Shown here piece by piece: positions 1 through 12,269 of a DNA stretch of 64,000 nt. The stretch is taken from positions 190,730,688-190,794,687 of the forward strand of contig CM023450.1 of the NCBI GenBank assembly GCA_013339765.2, written 5' to 3'. The first letter of the stretch is position 1. Each line of letters begins with the position of its first letter. The position numbers and the translations under genes were made by a program. Under the pieces are notes generated by a model, which was given only the letters and a program-made list of their open reading frames with translations, was not told the DNA's origin and searched no databases. The stretch comes from Haemaphysalis longicornis (lineage: Eukaryota; Arthropoda; Arachnida; Ixodida; Ixodidae).

Positions 1-217
1 ATTACGCGTTCCAGACGCGTCTCCGTGCTGTGAGGTTCACCACTGCCTCTGCTTTTCTGGCTTCGCGCTTTGATAAAGTGTCTGTTAGCATTCCTTTTTT
101 TCACGACCACACCAGAAACTCTTCAACCTTTGACGTCCTTGTCAAGAGAACTCCACCTCTTATTCTTTTTTAGGGCCGAGGTTTGTCTGTCCAGTGTTCG
201 GCGTCCGTGCTCGCGGT

Positions 218-505
218 ACAGCACCGTGTAAATCGAAACATCTGTGAACAAAAGGTTCACAAAAGGTTAACACGACCAAAATACAAGGTTCATTAAAGGT
301 TAGAGAGAGAGAGAAAGAGAGAACTACACACAGCACCATCTAAATCGAAAAATCTGTCGCCCCCCACCAGGCGGGTGCCCTACGGCAGCACCAGCGCTGG
401 TGCAATAAACATTTATTCCTCCTTCTGCTGTGAACAAAAGGTCCACAGAAGGTTAACAAGAACAAAATAAAAGTTTCACAAAAGGTTTGACAGAGAGAGA
501 GCGTC
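218..505. repeat. Imperfect tandem duplication, two units
   Basis: A unit beginning CAGCACC and containing AAATCGAAA, CTGTGAACAAAAGGT and AAGGTTAACA, and ending in a GA-rich tract, occurs at about 218-330 and again at about 331-505. The second unit is longer only because about 70 bp are inserted inside it (358-427). Each unit carries an (AG)n run (about 302-322 and 490-501). No coding potential is recognised. I infer a local duplication that predates the insertion. Confidence 0.6.
358..427 (+). mobile_element. Short 5'-truncated LINE 3' tail inserted in the second duplication unit
   Basis: These 70 bp are absent from the first tandem unit, so the empty site is visible next door. The insert has a GC-rich start, an AATAAA signal (about 403-408) and a T/C-rich end. 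CTGT lies on both sides (354-357 and 428-431), consistent with a 4-bp target-site duplication. It resembles the 3' end of tick LINEs, but it is too short to place in a clade. Confidence 0.45.
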
Positions 506-540
506 TGAAGAGCCGTGGTGCGCATGCGCGAGGAGCACTG

Positions 541-677
541 GATCAGATTGGATTGGATTGAATTGGATTTGGATTTGGATTTGGATTAGATTAGATTGGA
601 TTGGATTGGATTGAAATGGATTGGATTGGACTGGATTGGAATGGATTAAATTGAGTTGTATTCGAATGGATTGGATT
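541..677 (+). repeat. (GGATT)n-like pentanucleotide array
   Basis: Degenerate repeats of GGATT/GGATTT run through this stretch. The array is preceded by the anchor GCGAGGAGCACTGGAT, nearly the same as the anchor of the second array at 10.62 kb. That suggests a dispersed repeat family rather than an independently arisen microsatellite. Confidence 0.75.
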
Positions 678-3600
678 TGAAATCGTTTTAGTAGCAGTAA
701 GCACTCTCACGGGTGATTTACGGTAAGAACGATCCCAGTGCTTCACCGACTCGTCATAATTCACTTCGTGGAGATGCGTGAATTTTTATTTCCGATGTTT
801 CACTGAATAAGCGCTAGCACAGCTTCGCGTGTATCGAAGACGCGCCAAAAAGCGCTGATTTTTGGGAGTAACGTTTCCTTTAGCAAAATCAAAAAGCAGG
901 ATAATAAAACAAATAGTTTGCTTGGAGTGTCCTTTGTCTGCAGGCGCCCGTATCTCAAAGTGGCTATCTCTGTGAACGGTCTTTCCCACTTCTTTTAAAT
1001 ATTTTGGTAATTCATCGGAGGCATGCGAGTCCAGACAGGCGGTTGTTGTACACCGTCGAAGGAAGCCATGCTTTCAAAAGCCTCATCACATTAAACGAGC
1101 CAGAACATCATGTCCTGGTGTGGAGAATGGCTGTTTTCAGAGCGCAATTGATATCTACTCAGCAAATTCCAGGAAATCGACGTGGTACCTAATGAAAGCA
1201 GTGTTCTCTCACTATCGACGCTAGAGTTCCACTTCACAGTCGGAGTTGTGGAAATGGTAGTATTTGTAACTGACTAGCGAAGCTTCATTTTTTAAACTTT
1301 GCTCATTGATTCTCTCTCTTTAGGTGATGAAATGAAAGCTAAAAAATGCGGGGTGTTTCCAAATGTTTTATCTTGTGCTGATAGCAGAACGTCCAAGCAA
1401 GGAAGGAATACGCTATGGATGTACTGGCGGAGTTTCAGAGTGTTTGGCCAGCCTGTATTTGCAATGGCATGATTCGCAGCACACTGAATTCTGTGTAAAG
1501 CAGTCCTCGTGCTTGTTTGTTCTCCGAATGTAAAGACTACTTCAGATTTTATCCTGTGCTCGCTAAGGTTTTCCTAAATAAACGGCATCTGCTGCTCTAT
1601 CTGTAAACAAATATCTCCATTTAAAATGCCCTTTTTTAACAAAGTGCGCCGAACGAAATAAACCATGACGGCGTGTGTTCTATTTTTCTACCGATGCATT
1701 CTTCACATGTAGAAGATCTAGATTTAACTCGGCTAGCATATCCAGATTCAATAAATAGTTCTCTCTCACCCGGTGTGGACCTGACAGGCCCCCCACTCTT
1801 TACGCAAGAATAAAACTAAAATAAACTTTGGATGAAGCTATCCTGATATGCTTTATTGAGTGTAGGGTTTGAAGAAACAACGCAATAATTTATCCAACGA
1901 GCATGTATGTCGCAGGCTAACGGGCCAACTTCATGGACCGTGTGAAAGCTAGGGTTACCCGGAACCAGGACATTTCCCTTGATTAGTAATAAGAAAAGCA
2001 CGCAAGAAATCGGCAATGAATCAGTTTCTGATCAGTCTATTGCCTAAACTGTGATGTACCAAAAGGTTTCAGCGTGAAAGACTGGGGCCGGTCTTCTTGG
2101 TCCGATGGAGTTTACGTTCGAGTGATTTTTCGAGGGCGAAGCGATATGTAGACGGTCCTGCAATAGTGAGGGCTACTCTGGTGTGGCAATGGTAGTACAA
2201 ATATCTTCGGACTCGGGATCGTCGATCAGCTCGGAATATTTTGTTTTTTATCAAACAAGGAGCTACACTAAAATTACCATCGGGTTTCCTTTGAAGAAAC
2301 TTATGAAGTCCAGTTTTGATTTTCAAAAAGCTAAAGTGGAACAGGTTAGCGTTTGCTCTAAACATCTCGGCGATGCTCACACACGCGAGCTTTTTTTCAC
2401 ACGCGGAGGTTGCAAGGTGCCGTGGCGGGACTTTTCCCTTGTTGTTCTGTTGATCCAACGAGATACAAGATACACGTTGCGGCCACGGCTGACATAAGCG
2501 AGAAAGACTGCGTTTTCGACGTCCCATCAGCTGAACGGCTGAATATTGATTCTTCCATTGTACGGTGCATGGACTGCGCACCCACCACAGCGGCGGAGAC
2601 GCATCCAGGTGCTCTAGCCGATTTCTCCTGTCACTGTAACCCAGCAGTAGAGAAGGAAAAAGGGGGGCATTAATTTTTCGCCTTGCGAACGGGAGCCGCA
2701 AGTACGACTTCAGGTTACGCAGTGAACTCGCCAGTCCACTTACGTAGGAAGTTGGGAGAGGCGGCAAGCGGTGTCAAAAGAGGGCATCACCATAGCAGCC
2801 GACAAATGCTTTCCAGCGCACACCCAGAGGCTTTTGGCCCCAATTCGAAAAAGCTAAGAGCGTGCATCTCAGCACCGAAAAATGGACAGTGCATTTGTTG
2901 TGCTTATGCTGAGCGGTTCCTCCCTAGAGCCTCTTGTGTTAAACAGGGTGGGGGCTCGCGGCGTCGGAATGGGTTATGATATCAACCGGAACCTCGTTCC
3001 TTGTCGTCATGGCCCAGCACCTTTAGCAAAGCTGCGCGGTAAAATAACTGTACGTTCCGACGCAGAGCAGCAGGTTCTGACCAGAATGTTTTGGGGGAGC
3101 AAGCACACAGAAGCCAGCCTTTTGAATACATATAACGCGGCCCTTGAGTGGCTCAGCACCAGCCGTTATGCAGGGGGGGTGCTTAACGAGGATGGACGGG
3201 TATGGACAAGATACGTCCCGAATTCGTCGAAAGTTATAACACCGGGTTTTCAGAAAAAAATGGATAAAAATGACACTAAAAAAGGCGTCCAGGGGTGGCT
3301 GGCTTAGCTCTTTCTTTATGGTGCCTTCTTGCGTTACCCCTAAAGAAACCCCAACAGAAGCGCCCACCGCCCCTCTTTTTTAAAGAATAGGAATACTCTT
3401 TATTTCAAAAGATGCATAACAAAAGTGTGAATCACGCATCTGAGTCCTCACCCGACAAGGTCACTACGAACCGAGTTTTTTTTTATGTTGCGGTTGCAAC
3501 GAACATTCTGGAAAGTCTCTGACGGCCAAAAAGGGGGAGGGAATGCTGGTGCGGCCCAGAGGTGGGGGGAGGCGGGGTGGCCCCTTGTGCACCCCCCAGC

Positions 3601-5400
3601 CGACGCGTATGGGTAAGAATGCTGCGCATCAGCACGTCCCCCAATGACTTGGGTTAGGATTAGGGTTAAATTGCGTTACAAAAAATAACGTAGATTAAGA
3701 TAAATCTCCATAAATGAAGATAAATCACAGAGCAATTTTGTGGAATACAATGCATTAGGATGAATTGAGGATCATTATTGCAGATTGAAGTGGGAAAGTG
3801 AGTAAGGTGCATTAGAATGGGAATTCAGAGGTTCATTGAATGAAGACATAAATAAGGGCCAGCAGTCAAGGTAAGGCAAAGGGGAAAATGTAATTCTTGT
3901 TGAAACAGGCACAGTTCTGGAAATATTGCATGTCAGCTTTAATGTATTTCGTAATGAGTACTATACCATGGATTAGGACTGAAAAAAAAATTGGTTTAAG
4001 CTAGAATGTTTGAGACAGAGAACAAACTTTATTAACGTGGCGATGTCAGCCGAGCTAACCCACCTGGCTTGCTATGCCAGATGAATGCGGTGACAATAAT
4101 GACGAGGAACACGTGTGGAATGACGAGGAACGATGACGAGGAACTCGTATGATTATAACTATTGATAAAGTCTGATGAAGACGTGTCTTTTAGGAAGAGC
4201 AATAAAGCTTTTGTAGCACTAGATGCACGTTTGGAAGAATTCCGGGAAAATACGTGCCTCAGTTCTAGTCCTACGGAGCTCCGTCGGCCTAGAGGCACTG
4301 TGAAAGCCACTCTCTGCGTACCAAATTGCGCGAAGACACATATTAGGTGTTGCAGATATTCCCCCGCATCACACTGTGGGGCACAGTGGCGAAGTGAACT
4401 GGTTGATTTTGTGACAGTAGTATCGCGTGTAGACGACAATCAACCGCATACGGTAGAGTACTGCTTCATCATGCTTGGATATTTTAGGTGGTATACTAAA
4501 ATTACAATGCGCGTCGATAGAGTAGTGGGGCGGGTATTGATGGGATGCGTCTTCCCAAAGCTAGAATGTGGGCGATTAAGGTGAGTTATGCCTAAGCCTA
4601 TCCTCAAACGTAACCATAAACCTTACCTAACGTTTCTCAACCATAAATCCCAAAACGCGGACGCGGAAACATTTAAAGTGTGCGTAAGAATTTCGTAATG
4701 CCCAGTGCTGTGGCTGACTGGGTAGGCCAAACGACGAACACGCGTGACCCCGCAGTTGTTGCAGGGTTCCGCAAATCATCCACATTCGTGGGGCTGAAGG
4801 GCCTTTTTTGCGTCTTCGCTGAAAGTTTGCGTAAGCAGTTATATTAAACGCACTCTCGTCATATCTGTGCTACCGCAATTGGGCAACAAGGCGGAGGTCA
4901 GCAATTCTGCAAACATCGTATGAGCTTTGGATATTGAGCACAATGTACTGTCCAGGACGTTATGCGCCACTTGAGCGATAGAAGCCAAAGGGACGAGTGC
5001 CTAATGGCTCGGGCCGTGATAAAAAGACATGGCGGCTGTGTACACAACTTGCACAATGCTTGTTGCCCTTTGTGCTCTCTGCCGTCATATTGCGCCCCGA
5101 CAACGGTAGAGCTAAAAGTGTCCCTGGCTGTACGGCTAAGTAGGTTACCTGCACGCCCCCTTCCCCACCAACCCCACTTCTGCCACAGGCCGCACATTAT
5201 GCGCTTCCGTTGTAAGCTCGTGGCCTGTCTGAAGCAACATTTTGGCCAAACCTAATCGAAAAACACCCAATAAAATTTTTTCTCGATGTGGCCATTATAA
5301 TTTTCAGAGCGCTTTTCAGGAGAGTTCTGTGGAAAGTGGGCCTGATTGGGTAGTTTTACAGTGAAGCTGGTTGTCTCGAGTTGGTCGTAAAATTTTATGT
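678..5400. other. No supportable gene
   Basis: Several open frames exist (for example 2069-2767 on the minus strand, 232 codons; 2882-3307 on the plus strand, 141 codons; both strands near 4.03-4.58 kb), but none shows a recognisable domain, a consistent start context or a splice structure I can defend. The overlapping opposite-strand frames at 2.1-2.8 kb look like chance openness. A short TTAGG-like run near 3655-3675 is too brief to be telomeric. Confidence 0.6.
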
Positions 5401-5402
5401 CA

Positions 5403-5564
5403 CAAATAAAACCCACGCAGGACCCAGCAATTCTTGCCCAAGACGACGAGCGCATGCTTGAGGCTTGGCATGACCCAGAATTTGCCGCCAGACAAGGTGA
5501 GCGCAAGCGACAAGCCCGCCGAAACAACGAAAACTTTTCATGCCCTCCAAACCAGCATTTGTAG
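5403..5564 (+). pseudogene. Basic, charged-repeat protein fragment (mobile-element-like)
   Basis: The frame ends at a TAG at 5562-5564 and contains imperfect repeats of the type xDPxxxAxxxERxxxAR, such as DPAILAQDDERMLEA followed by DPEFAARQGERKRQARR. A related fragment lies at 30.67-30.99 kb (LAQDAERRRQVRQDP). Repeats of this style occur in proteins of tick transposable elements, but I cannot name the family. There is no start codon and no neighbouring domain, so it reads as a broken piece of a dispersed coding repeat. Confidence 0.35.
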
Positions 5565-7439
5565 TGGTTTTCAACAGCTTCGCTGAACATCCGCTCTCGC
5601 AGGACCGGATTGCGACAATTGTTTTGTTAAGTGCATATATTGCGAACTCGGTTCTTTGGTTCGAAGCATCAGACTTGATATCAACTCCGTGGCATAATGT
5701 CAAAAGACTTAGTACTAATTTTTGGGAAATTTTTACACGTCCTATGGTGGATCGTACTGGCGAGGAGATCGACCTTATAAAAGCCGCCACTTGTGTGCTA
5801 TAGTGAGAAGGATTCCTCAAATACTCTTCAATATTCTTCAAATCTTCAAGAAGGAAATATCTGGCTTCCAGAAGCCCTAGTATTTAAGGGTAGAACAGCA
5901 GGAGTCAACTTCAAGGCTTTCGAGGCGACTAAAAGAAGGTTAGAATGCTGGTGGACGAAAAGCAGTGACGGGAATATTGCCTAGGACAGCTACCACCTGC
6001 AACAGGAAAAAAGAAAGAATTTTGTGCCTGCCCTCAGAGTAGCGCTTGTATTAAACGACGAATATAAAATATAGATATATTAGTTTTTCGTCTGTAAGAT
6101 GACACGTCATCAACTCCTTTTAAATTTGATACCACTAGCAATTTATCAATCAATCATGAAAGAGGGGAAACAATATAATAAAATGAATGGGTTTCTGTGG
6201 TGCGGAACCTGAGGAAGAGGCTTTGTATTAAAAAGTTCAGTCGTTCCTTGAGGATCGGCCCTAATGTAATGCATGGCCGATATAAGTCAGGGCTCGCCGT
6301 TCAGCGACCGCTTCAAGATCGGTAGACTAGCCGTTTTTTTACGGCTCTTCCGTTGCATCTTGATCCTTCAAGCTAGTCTTTTAACTCTGGGATCCCCAAA
6401 CCCACCCGCTCTCTTCTTCCCATTTGTCTTCTCTGGAGGCGACGAAGAAAAACTGGCGCATAACCCTTATTCGGGACAGCTCTTAGTACCCCCCGACAGA
6501 ATTTCATACTCGAGCGTACACGCTCACGCGCGTAATGCAACAGTCCACTGCCTTGCCATTATGGCATCCTCGGATAAAAACTGTCATGCATGTAGAGGGG
6601 GAAAAATTAAAAAGTGTGCGATAAACTTGGGAAAATTGTAAGTTAAATTGATATTTTCAAAGCTATAGACATTGGTATTGTTTAAGGTGCGCAATGTGAA
6701 TATTTAATTCTTAAAGGGTTTACGGCACAGTGGTACTTGTTTTTTCGTTTTATGCGCGCGGGGTGCGAAAAGAGAGTGTTTTAGTCTTGTCAATGTCTTG
6801 AAGGGCGATGTAAGGGCCCCCATCAATATTTGGGTTCTTTTTAAAACGGTGCGTATGCCCCAAAAGTGTTCGCGTAAATAAGGGGTCGCCCTTGGCGCTC
6901 TTGCTTGCACCACTCTTGCAAGGCGCATGTAAGGAGCCACCATCAATACGTGGATTCATGATTTGTATGGAAATAGCGGTGCGCCTACGCAACTGCGCAA
7001 AGCTGTTCGCAGCCTCAAACTATACCGCGGGTGCGCCACCGTTAAAGCGCCGCTTTAGAACGATGAAAACATTGCAATCGCAATTCTTAGAACGCTCGTT
7101 TCTATCGAACAGCCCGCTCCAGGTTAAAAAAAAAGCGAAGCACTTTGGCTAAGGTTTCGGTTTCTGATACAGCATTTCAAAACCGTGTGCACCTTAAGGG
7201 CATTTCTGATTTCTTTTTTTTATGTTATTCGCTTGTCTGTTTCGCATCTGTTTGGCTTTGATAGCTGTTTCGGCTGTGTCGGGGTCAACACTCTTTTTGT
7301 TTAGCCACTAGTTTTTTTCTTCGAATCAGCGCTTCCAGGATATTCGTGGAGGAGTACCGAAAAAGTTTAGCCCCTTGTTATTGGAAGGAGTAATAAAAAC
7401 TCTGCTCAAACCATATTTTATTTCGATCCTCAAGAGCTC
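5565..7439. other. No supportable gene
   Basis: AT-rich and unassigned. An open frame at 6273-6641 (plus, 122 codons) has no recognisable domain. I see no repeats or RNA structures that can be supported. Confidence 0.6.
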
Positions 7440-7444
7440 ACACA

Positions 7445-7470
7445 CCCCCCCCCTCCCCCCCCCCTCCGAA
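7445..7470. repeat. Poly-C tracts
   Basis: C9 and C10 runs separated by a T sit immediately before the dispersed repeat copy that starts near 7.5 kb. Runs of this length are unreliable in sequencing and may mark a repeat junction. Confidence 0.7.
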
Positions 7471-7495
7471 TCTCCCTGTGTGGTCCGAATCTCCC

Positions 7496-7760
7496 CGAAG
7501 CCCGGCGGTACCGGGCTTCGCGAACTCAGCGTCTAGCTGTTCGGTGCTCCCCACTTCAGAGGCAAAACGCACATGAACTGGCGAGGAGAAAAGCACGCGT
7601 GAGATGACGCCGAGGAGGCTGTGCACAGTGTTCAGGAAGGTCGAGCGGTTCCATCGTGTGCGACAACGTCATAGCAAGGCAAGGCTTGGCCTCGCCCACG
7701 CGGCTTAGCGGAGGTCTTGCCGCGCGGGCCATCCCGGAGGAGTTTTAAAGGAAAGGTTTC
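7496..7760 (+). repeat. Dispersed repeat family A, copy 1 (partial)
   Basis: This copy shares ordered blocks with copies at 11.88-12.26 and 35.07-35.54 kb: GGACTCGGCGTCT-like, CCCCACTTCAGAGG, ACTGGCGAGGAGAAAAGCAC, GAGATGACGCC, AAGGCTTGGCCTCGCC and GGAGGAGTTTTA. The 5' third seen in the other two copies is missing. On the minus strand all copies keep a short shared reading (a GVISRV-like phrase in one frame), but I cannot prove coding. Confidence 0.6.
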
Positions 7761-9555
7761 TACCTATACCAGCCAATGGTTCCTTCGTGGCATGCGGGAC
7801 AAGATACTCCGAACGTGAATGGGAAAGGGTAGGGCGGTTTTTACTACCGGGGCACAGTGTGGATGGCGCGGCGATAGGGTACTATTACCCAGCGTTCCCT
7901 TCTCGCAGCTGCCTGTTCGCACCGGCGCGCGCGTTGGAGGGACGGCTTTGTCGTCTGCTTTAGCGACGGTTGTTTTTGGCTGGTTCTGGCATGCTTCGCG
8001 TCCTTTGCGGGCTTCCTTCGCACGGCGTGATTAGCCTGTTCAACAGCACCTCCTGGGTAACCCGGACCCAACAAAATTATGTGGTCGTACGGCAAAGATG
8101 CCTTATGGATTGGTTTGCAGGGTGGGAAAATAAAATGTAGAGACCACATACAGACACATCTGGCCGCTAGAGAAACGCTACCTTTTGCGGGCCTGCTTGC
8201 CACGAATGGGACTCCGTTTTCAGAATTGGTGAAGGCAAAATTCTGTTGGGTTTTAAAAATATTACTAAAGGCGAAAGAGGCAACTGGATCTGATAAATAG
8301 CGATTATAAAAGTTTCCTCGGCTTTCTAAAGCAGTTTAACTATAACTGAACTTGCTAAACTAACTAGTTTAAATCGGTATACATGGGAATCACTAAGCTC
8401 ACATGCCAAATTGTATGGGTGTCTGCGCTTGTGACGCCCAGTGGTGTAGCCCCTAACTAGCGCATCAGGATGACTAGGTTCCGCTGTCTTACCTTTCGAT
8501 GGACGCCACTCGCCGTTTTGTTCCTGCCGACGCACGGCCGGGCTACGGCGGCGACTGCGTCCGCTGCTCTAACCCGGCTGTGGCCGACGCCGCTGCTGCG
8601 TTCGGAACGCCGCCCCTGGGAATTACAGGGAAAGCTTGGCAGAATCGCTGGTTTAGCTCTTTTTAGAACCAGGTGTTTGAATTCAAGTGACATCGCATGG
8701 GCAGTTTTTGTGGGATTCGTTTAAAGCTTTGCTTAACCACCTTCACAGCGTAGATTGGAACCGATTTTTTTTGTGTTGGTAGATTTTGCGAAAGCCAAAC
8801 AACAAAGCCTAAGCTTAACAAGCTGGGCTGTTAAAATAGCACACATATATCCATAAAGACCCCTCAAAAGTAATTTATTGGGTATTACAAAGGTGAGAGA
8901 ACAATGTTGGCCAACTTGCGGGCCTTTCGAATGGATGTGAAAATGCTTCTGGGTGTAAAACTGAACGTTGACTCGTTCTTGAAAAGAAATTGGTGAAAGC
9001 ACTGAACAGCGCGAAATGGAAAAAGATCTTGCTGCTTATTGTTTATTCAGTTGTACAGGTAAGATTCATAGGGAAGGTATGCAGCACCCTAGATCATTTT
9101 GGGTGCGCTGTACTTTTCAATCAAGCCTGTCGTCCCCCAAGGATGGTATATGCATCTGAAAATCATTATTAGAAGATTTCTTGGCGCACGTACCAAGGAA
9201 CGTTTTCGCTGGAGCTATAGCCAAGCTTTTTGTTTGTGGTGACATTCTTGATTATAGATGCTTCTCGATGGGTGGACCAGTATCGATGATTGGTTTGGTA
9301 TGTCGCGGGCCAATCGCCTCTATTTGTCGGCTGCGGTCGTTGGGGGCGGTGAAAGATGTATTCCTGCAAACACGTTGTGGAACGCAAAAGATGACTTAGA
9401 CAAAGCATCACCCATAACTCTGGCTAATCTTAAGAAGAAAGTGGAGTATGGCAAGGCACCATTCCAATAAAGTCAGCTAGAACTATTGGTTCTGAGACAC
9501 CTCCCACACGAGTTTCTCTTCCCGAAACACGGTAATAGTGACGCTCGCACCAAAC
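7761..9555. other. No supportable gene
   Basis: Unassigned. Open frames up to 119 codons (7844-8203, minus) lack recognisable domains. The GC-rich 7.8-8.1 kb part resembles the flank of the family A repeat more than a promoter. Confidence 0.55.
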
Positions 9556-9559
9556 CGGA

Positions 9560-9690
9560 GATCAGCAGCGATGCCAGTGGCTGGTCAGCAGGAGATCAGC
9601 AGCGGCTGAGCAAGAGCAGCAGTGGCTGCTCTGGAGATCAGCAGCGATTCCAGCGATGCCAGCAGCGATGCTCAGTGGCCAGTGGCTCGT
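9560..9690 (+). repeat. AGC-rich minisatellite
   Basis: Imperfect repeats built on GAGATCAGCAGCG and CAGTGGCT run through this stretch. The open frames across it (9486-9957) owe their openness to the repeat and show no domain. Confidence 0.55.
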
Positions 9691-9699
9691 GGTATTCCC

Positions 9700-10619
9700 T
9701 GCTGTTTACAGTTTTCAGGCCGTGCGAAAGCTGCCTTAATGGCTTCCTGCATCGCCACAGCACTCGTGCTTTTGGATTCTATTCTTTGTTTTCGTCTACT
9801 CGTGGTTTCTGGCCATATTGCTGTCCCCGTGCTACTCGGTCTCACCAGCCTAAAAAACCACGACTACCATTCTGACTTAAACACACGAGTCAGCGCTCAT
9901 ACAAAACGATTGGAACTCACCGTACCGTTACCGGTCAGCTACGCGTTCTGCCCATAAGTCAGAATCATTTCACACAAGAATTATCATGTTTATTAACCGG
10001 GATTAACCGAATTTTGACGTCACCACCTCCCGATATCTATAAACTAGAAACTGTACTCCAACAGTGGCTACTGGTGAATGATAGACAACCCTGTATCTAC
10101 CCCTTTATTGGGGAAACGATTGAAAAAGAAATAAAGCGTTTCAACGAGCACACCCGCACACGCATTGTGGTTTTTTCGAGTGAAGGCGTTACCGGACTCC
10201 TTCACTGCTTTGACTGGTGTCGAATCTTCGGCGACAGTTTCAAACAGGGACAAGCGTGCCACTGCAGCCGCCACCACCGCGAACGGGACACCTGGCGGTC
10301 ACGGAGTGACGCAAGCGGCTGTGATATTTTCCCGGTCCCGGCATGCAATTGCTCACTGTGTCTCGTCACCGCGCTATGATTTATTTGATATTTTCCCCTT
10401 GTAGCCCACGTCCAATGTTCGTAAGACTACACCGCCTGCATTTCATGGGTCGAATCTTTTTAGATGCGACGGCATCTCATTCACTCGCCTTGTCCCTCCA
10501 TACGGCGTTGTCGTTGTCCGTCCACACCCCTCCCCCATTCTCCTCGCCGCGCGAGCTGCGCTCTCCGCCGCTCACCCCCTCTCCTCTCCGATAGCGAACA
10601 CTCTCTCGCGAGGGGCATC
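9700..10619. other. No supportable gene
   Basis: Unassigned. The C/T-rich segment at 10.50-10.61 kb leads into the GGATT array. Frames here are short and featureless. Confidence 0.55.
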
Positions 10620-10780
10620 GGATTGGATTCGATTGGATTGACTAGACTTGCCTTGGCTTGGATTGGATTTGGATTGGATTTGGATTGTTGGATTGGATTT
10701 CGATTGGATTGGATTTGGATTGTATTGGATTAAAGTGGATTTGGATTGGATTGGATTAAAGTGGATTGTGGTGGATTGTG
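10620..10780 (+). repeat. Second (GGATT)n-like array
   Basis: Degenerate GGATT/GGATTT repeats preceded by CTCGCGAGGGGCATCGGAT, which matches the anchor of the 0.54-kb array at nearly every position. The array is followed by a duplicated TTGCGTCATAGCCGC block (about 10,782-10,820). Confidence 0.75.
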
Positions 10781-10820
10781 TTGCGTCATAGCCGCACCAG
10801 GTTGCGTCATAGCCGCGGCA

Positions 10821-11320
10821 GGGGTTCACGGCACGTTTCACGCGATGGGAGAATCAACCTAACGGAAACAACAACGGAACCCCCTATGCGTCGCATCTAC
10901 ACAGGGGTTCCCGCGAGGGGAGGTGGGAGTAATTTTATCAATTTGCCCTATACTTACCCTTGCCGCTGCCGCTGACAGCTCCCTCGATATCCAGCCCTAG
11001 CACCTCACCATATTTGCCGATATTTTTTTTAAAATCTCCGTGTATTTTACGCAAAGGTCATAACCACTATAAAGACTTGAGCTCCGTGGCCAGCGGCTGC
11101 TTCTTGATAACGGAATGAAACAAGCAAATGCACGTATTTTGGGGTCAACAATTATATTTGAATGTCGCTACGATGCGCAATATACGCTTATAGAATAATA
11201 GTAAAGCTAAAGCCCAATATATGCTGGCAAGGATCTGAGACCGCAGCAGAAATAGAAAAGGCCGAAACACGAAACAAATGGGTGCACCATGTCTTTCTGT
11301 AGCAACGCGTTTAAATCGTT
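10821..11320. other. No supportable gene
   Basis: Unassigned sequence, with CG-rich short repeats up to about 10,980 and AT-rich DNA afterwards. Confidence 0.55.
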
Positions 11321-11324
11321 GTAA

Positions 11325-11425
11325 GTCATCCTCATCACCAGCCTATCTACGCCCACTGCAGAGCAAAGGCCTCTCCCGTTGATTCCCAATTACGCCGGTC
11401 CTGTGCTAACTGGGACCACTTTATC
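11325..11425 (-). mobile_element. Fragment of an abundant tick LINE 3' end
   Basis: The plus strand reads CATCACCAGCCTATCTACG, then the CTGCAGAGCAAAGGCCTCTC core, then a GGACCACTTTATCCCCG-type end. I recognise this order as the reverse complement of a very common tick retrotransposon tail. In those tails the coding sense gives a 'GEAFALQWA'-like C-terminus. Only the terminal stretch is present, and the reading is broken in this copy. Clade and exact ends cannot be set without a repeat library. Confidence 0.55.
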
Positions 11426-11429
11426 CCCG

Positions 11430-11875
11430 TTGTAAGTACGAAGGCAAAAAAATAGGATTACAATGGATTTCCTCCCAGGTTGCAAAGAGAAAGAGGTATT
11501 CACGTATACAAAGACAGGCAAACTAGCGTGATTCAGAGTAAACGCCATAAATTTATTTCTTATGTTATATTGTGCAGCACACATCGAAAACGAAATAAGG
11601 AAAGTATTAGGACAAAGACGACATTAGAAAACTTCTTTACGCGCCAGGCTAGGCGTAAGGTGGCGAAAATTTGCAAGCAGGTAAGTAAACATATTCTATG
11701 TTGCTGATCAGGCAACAGATGGATTTAAATTCAGTAAGGGTTGTATTACAGAACGCCCGCAAAAGGGCGCATTTAGTTTGAGCACCGCTCTGTGCACTTG
11801 ATTTAATTCCCCACCTTTTCATTTCGGCCCACACCATGGCTTATTTTCTGTTTCGTGAAAAACTACTGGCCGCAT
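11430..11875. other. No supportable gene
   Basis: AT-rich and unassigned. Opposite-strand short frames at 11,390-11,837 show no domain. Confidence 0.55.
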
Positions 11876-11879
11876 CGAA

Positions 11880-12260
11880 TTGGCGAAACTCTCGCTAGTG
11901 GTGCAAGGCAGGAGCAACAGCAGATGGCGGCCCCTCCCTTTGTCGGAGACCCGGCTATTGCACCTCACACGAATTTCTGAACTTGCCGCCTGAAGTTCTC
12001 CATAACTGGCAGGCCCGGATAGTTTTGTACGCAGCCTTCTTCATCTATACCAAAGGATACTGTATTAGCACACGCTAGAACCCGCGGCAGCCGGATTCGC
12101 GAACTCGGCGTCTGTAGCGCGAACTCGGCGTCTGTGCTACCCACTTAAGGCGCGAATGCTTGTGAACTGGCGAGTACAAGAGCACGCGAGAGATCACGCC
12201 ACGAACGCTTGGCAGAGTGTTCTCGAAGTCGAGCTGGCCGATGCTGTGCTCTCCTCACGA
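11880..12260 (+). repeat. Dispersed repeat family A, copy 2
   Basis: This copy aligns in order with 35.07-35.54 kb, from TTGGCGAAACT / GCTAGTGGTGCAAGGC / AGCAACAGCAGA, through GGAGACCCGGCTATTGC and GCGAACTCGGCGTCTGTAGC, to GAGAGATCACGCCACGAACG. An internal block (GCGAACTCGGCGTCTGT) is duplicated in tandem at about 12,090-12,135. The 3' end past about 12,260 diverges. Confidence 0.65.
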
Positions 12261-12269
12261 TGCGCAAGC

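Noticed and set aside
2183..2497. VCSKHLGD phrase reminiscent of a THAP zinc finger
   Set aside because: The preceding Cys pair, the Trp and the conserved Pro expected in THAP domains are missing, and the similarity is limited to about six residues.
2069..2767. A 232-codon open frame on the minus strand
   Set aside because: No recognisable domain, and overlapping open frames on the other strand suggest chance.
3655..3680. GGGTTAGGATTAGGGTTAA, telomere-like
   Set aside because: Only two or three degenerate TTAGG units, far too short for a telomeric or interstitial telomeric tract.
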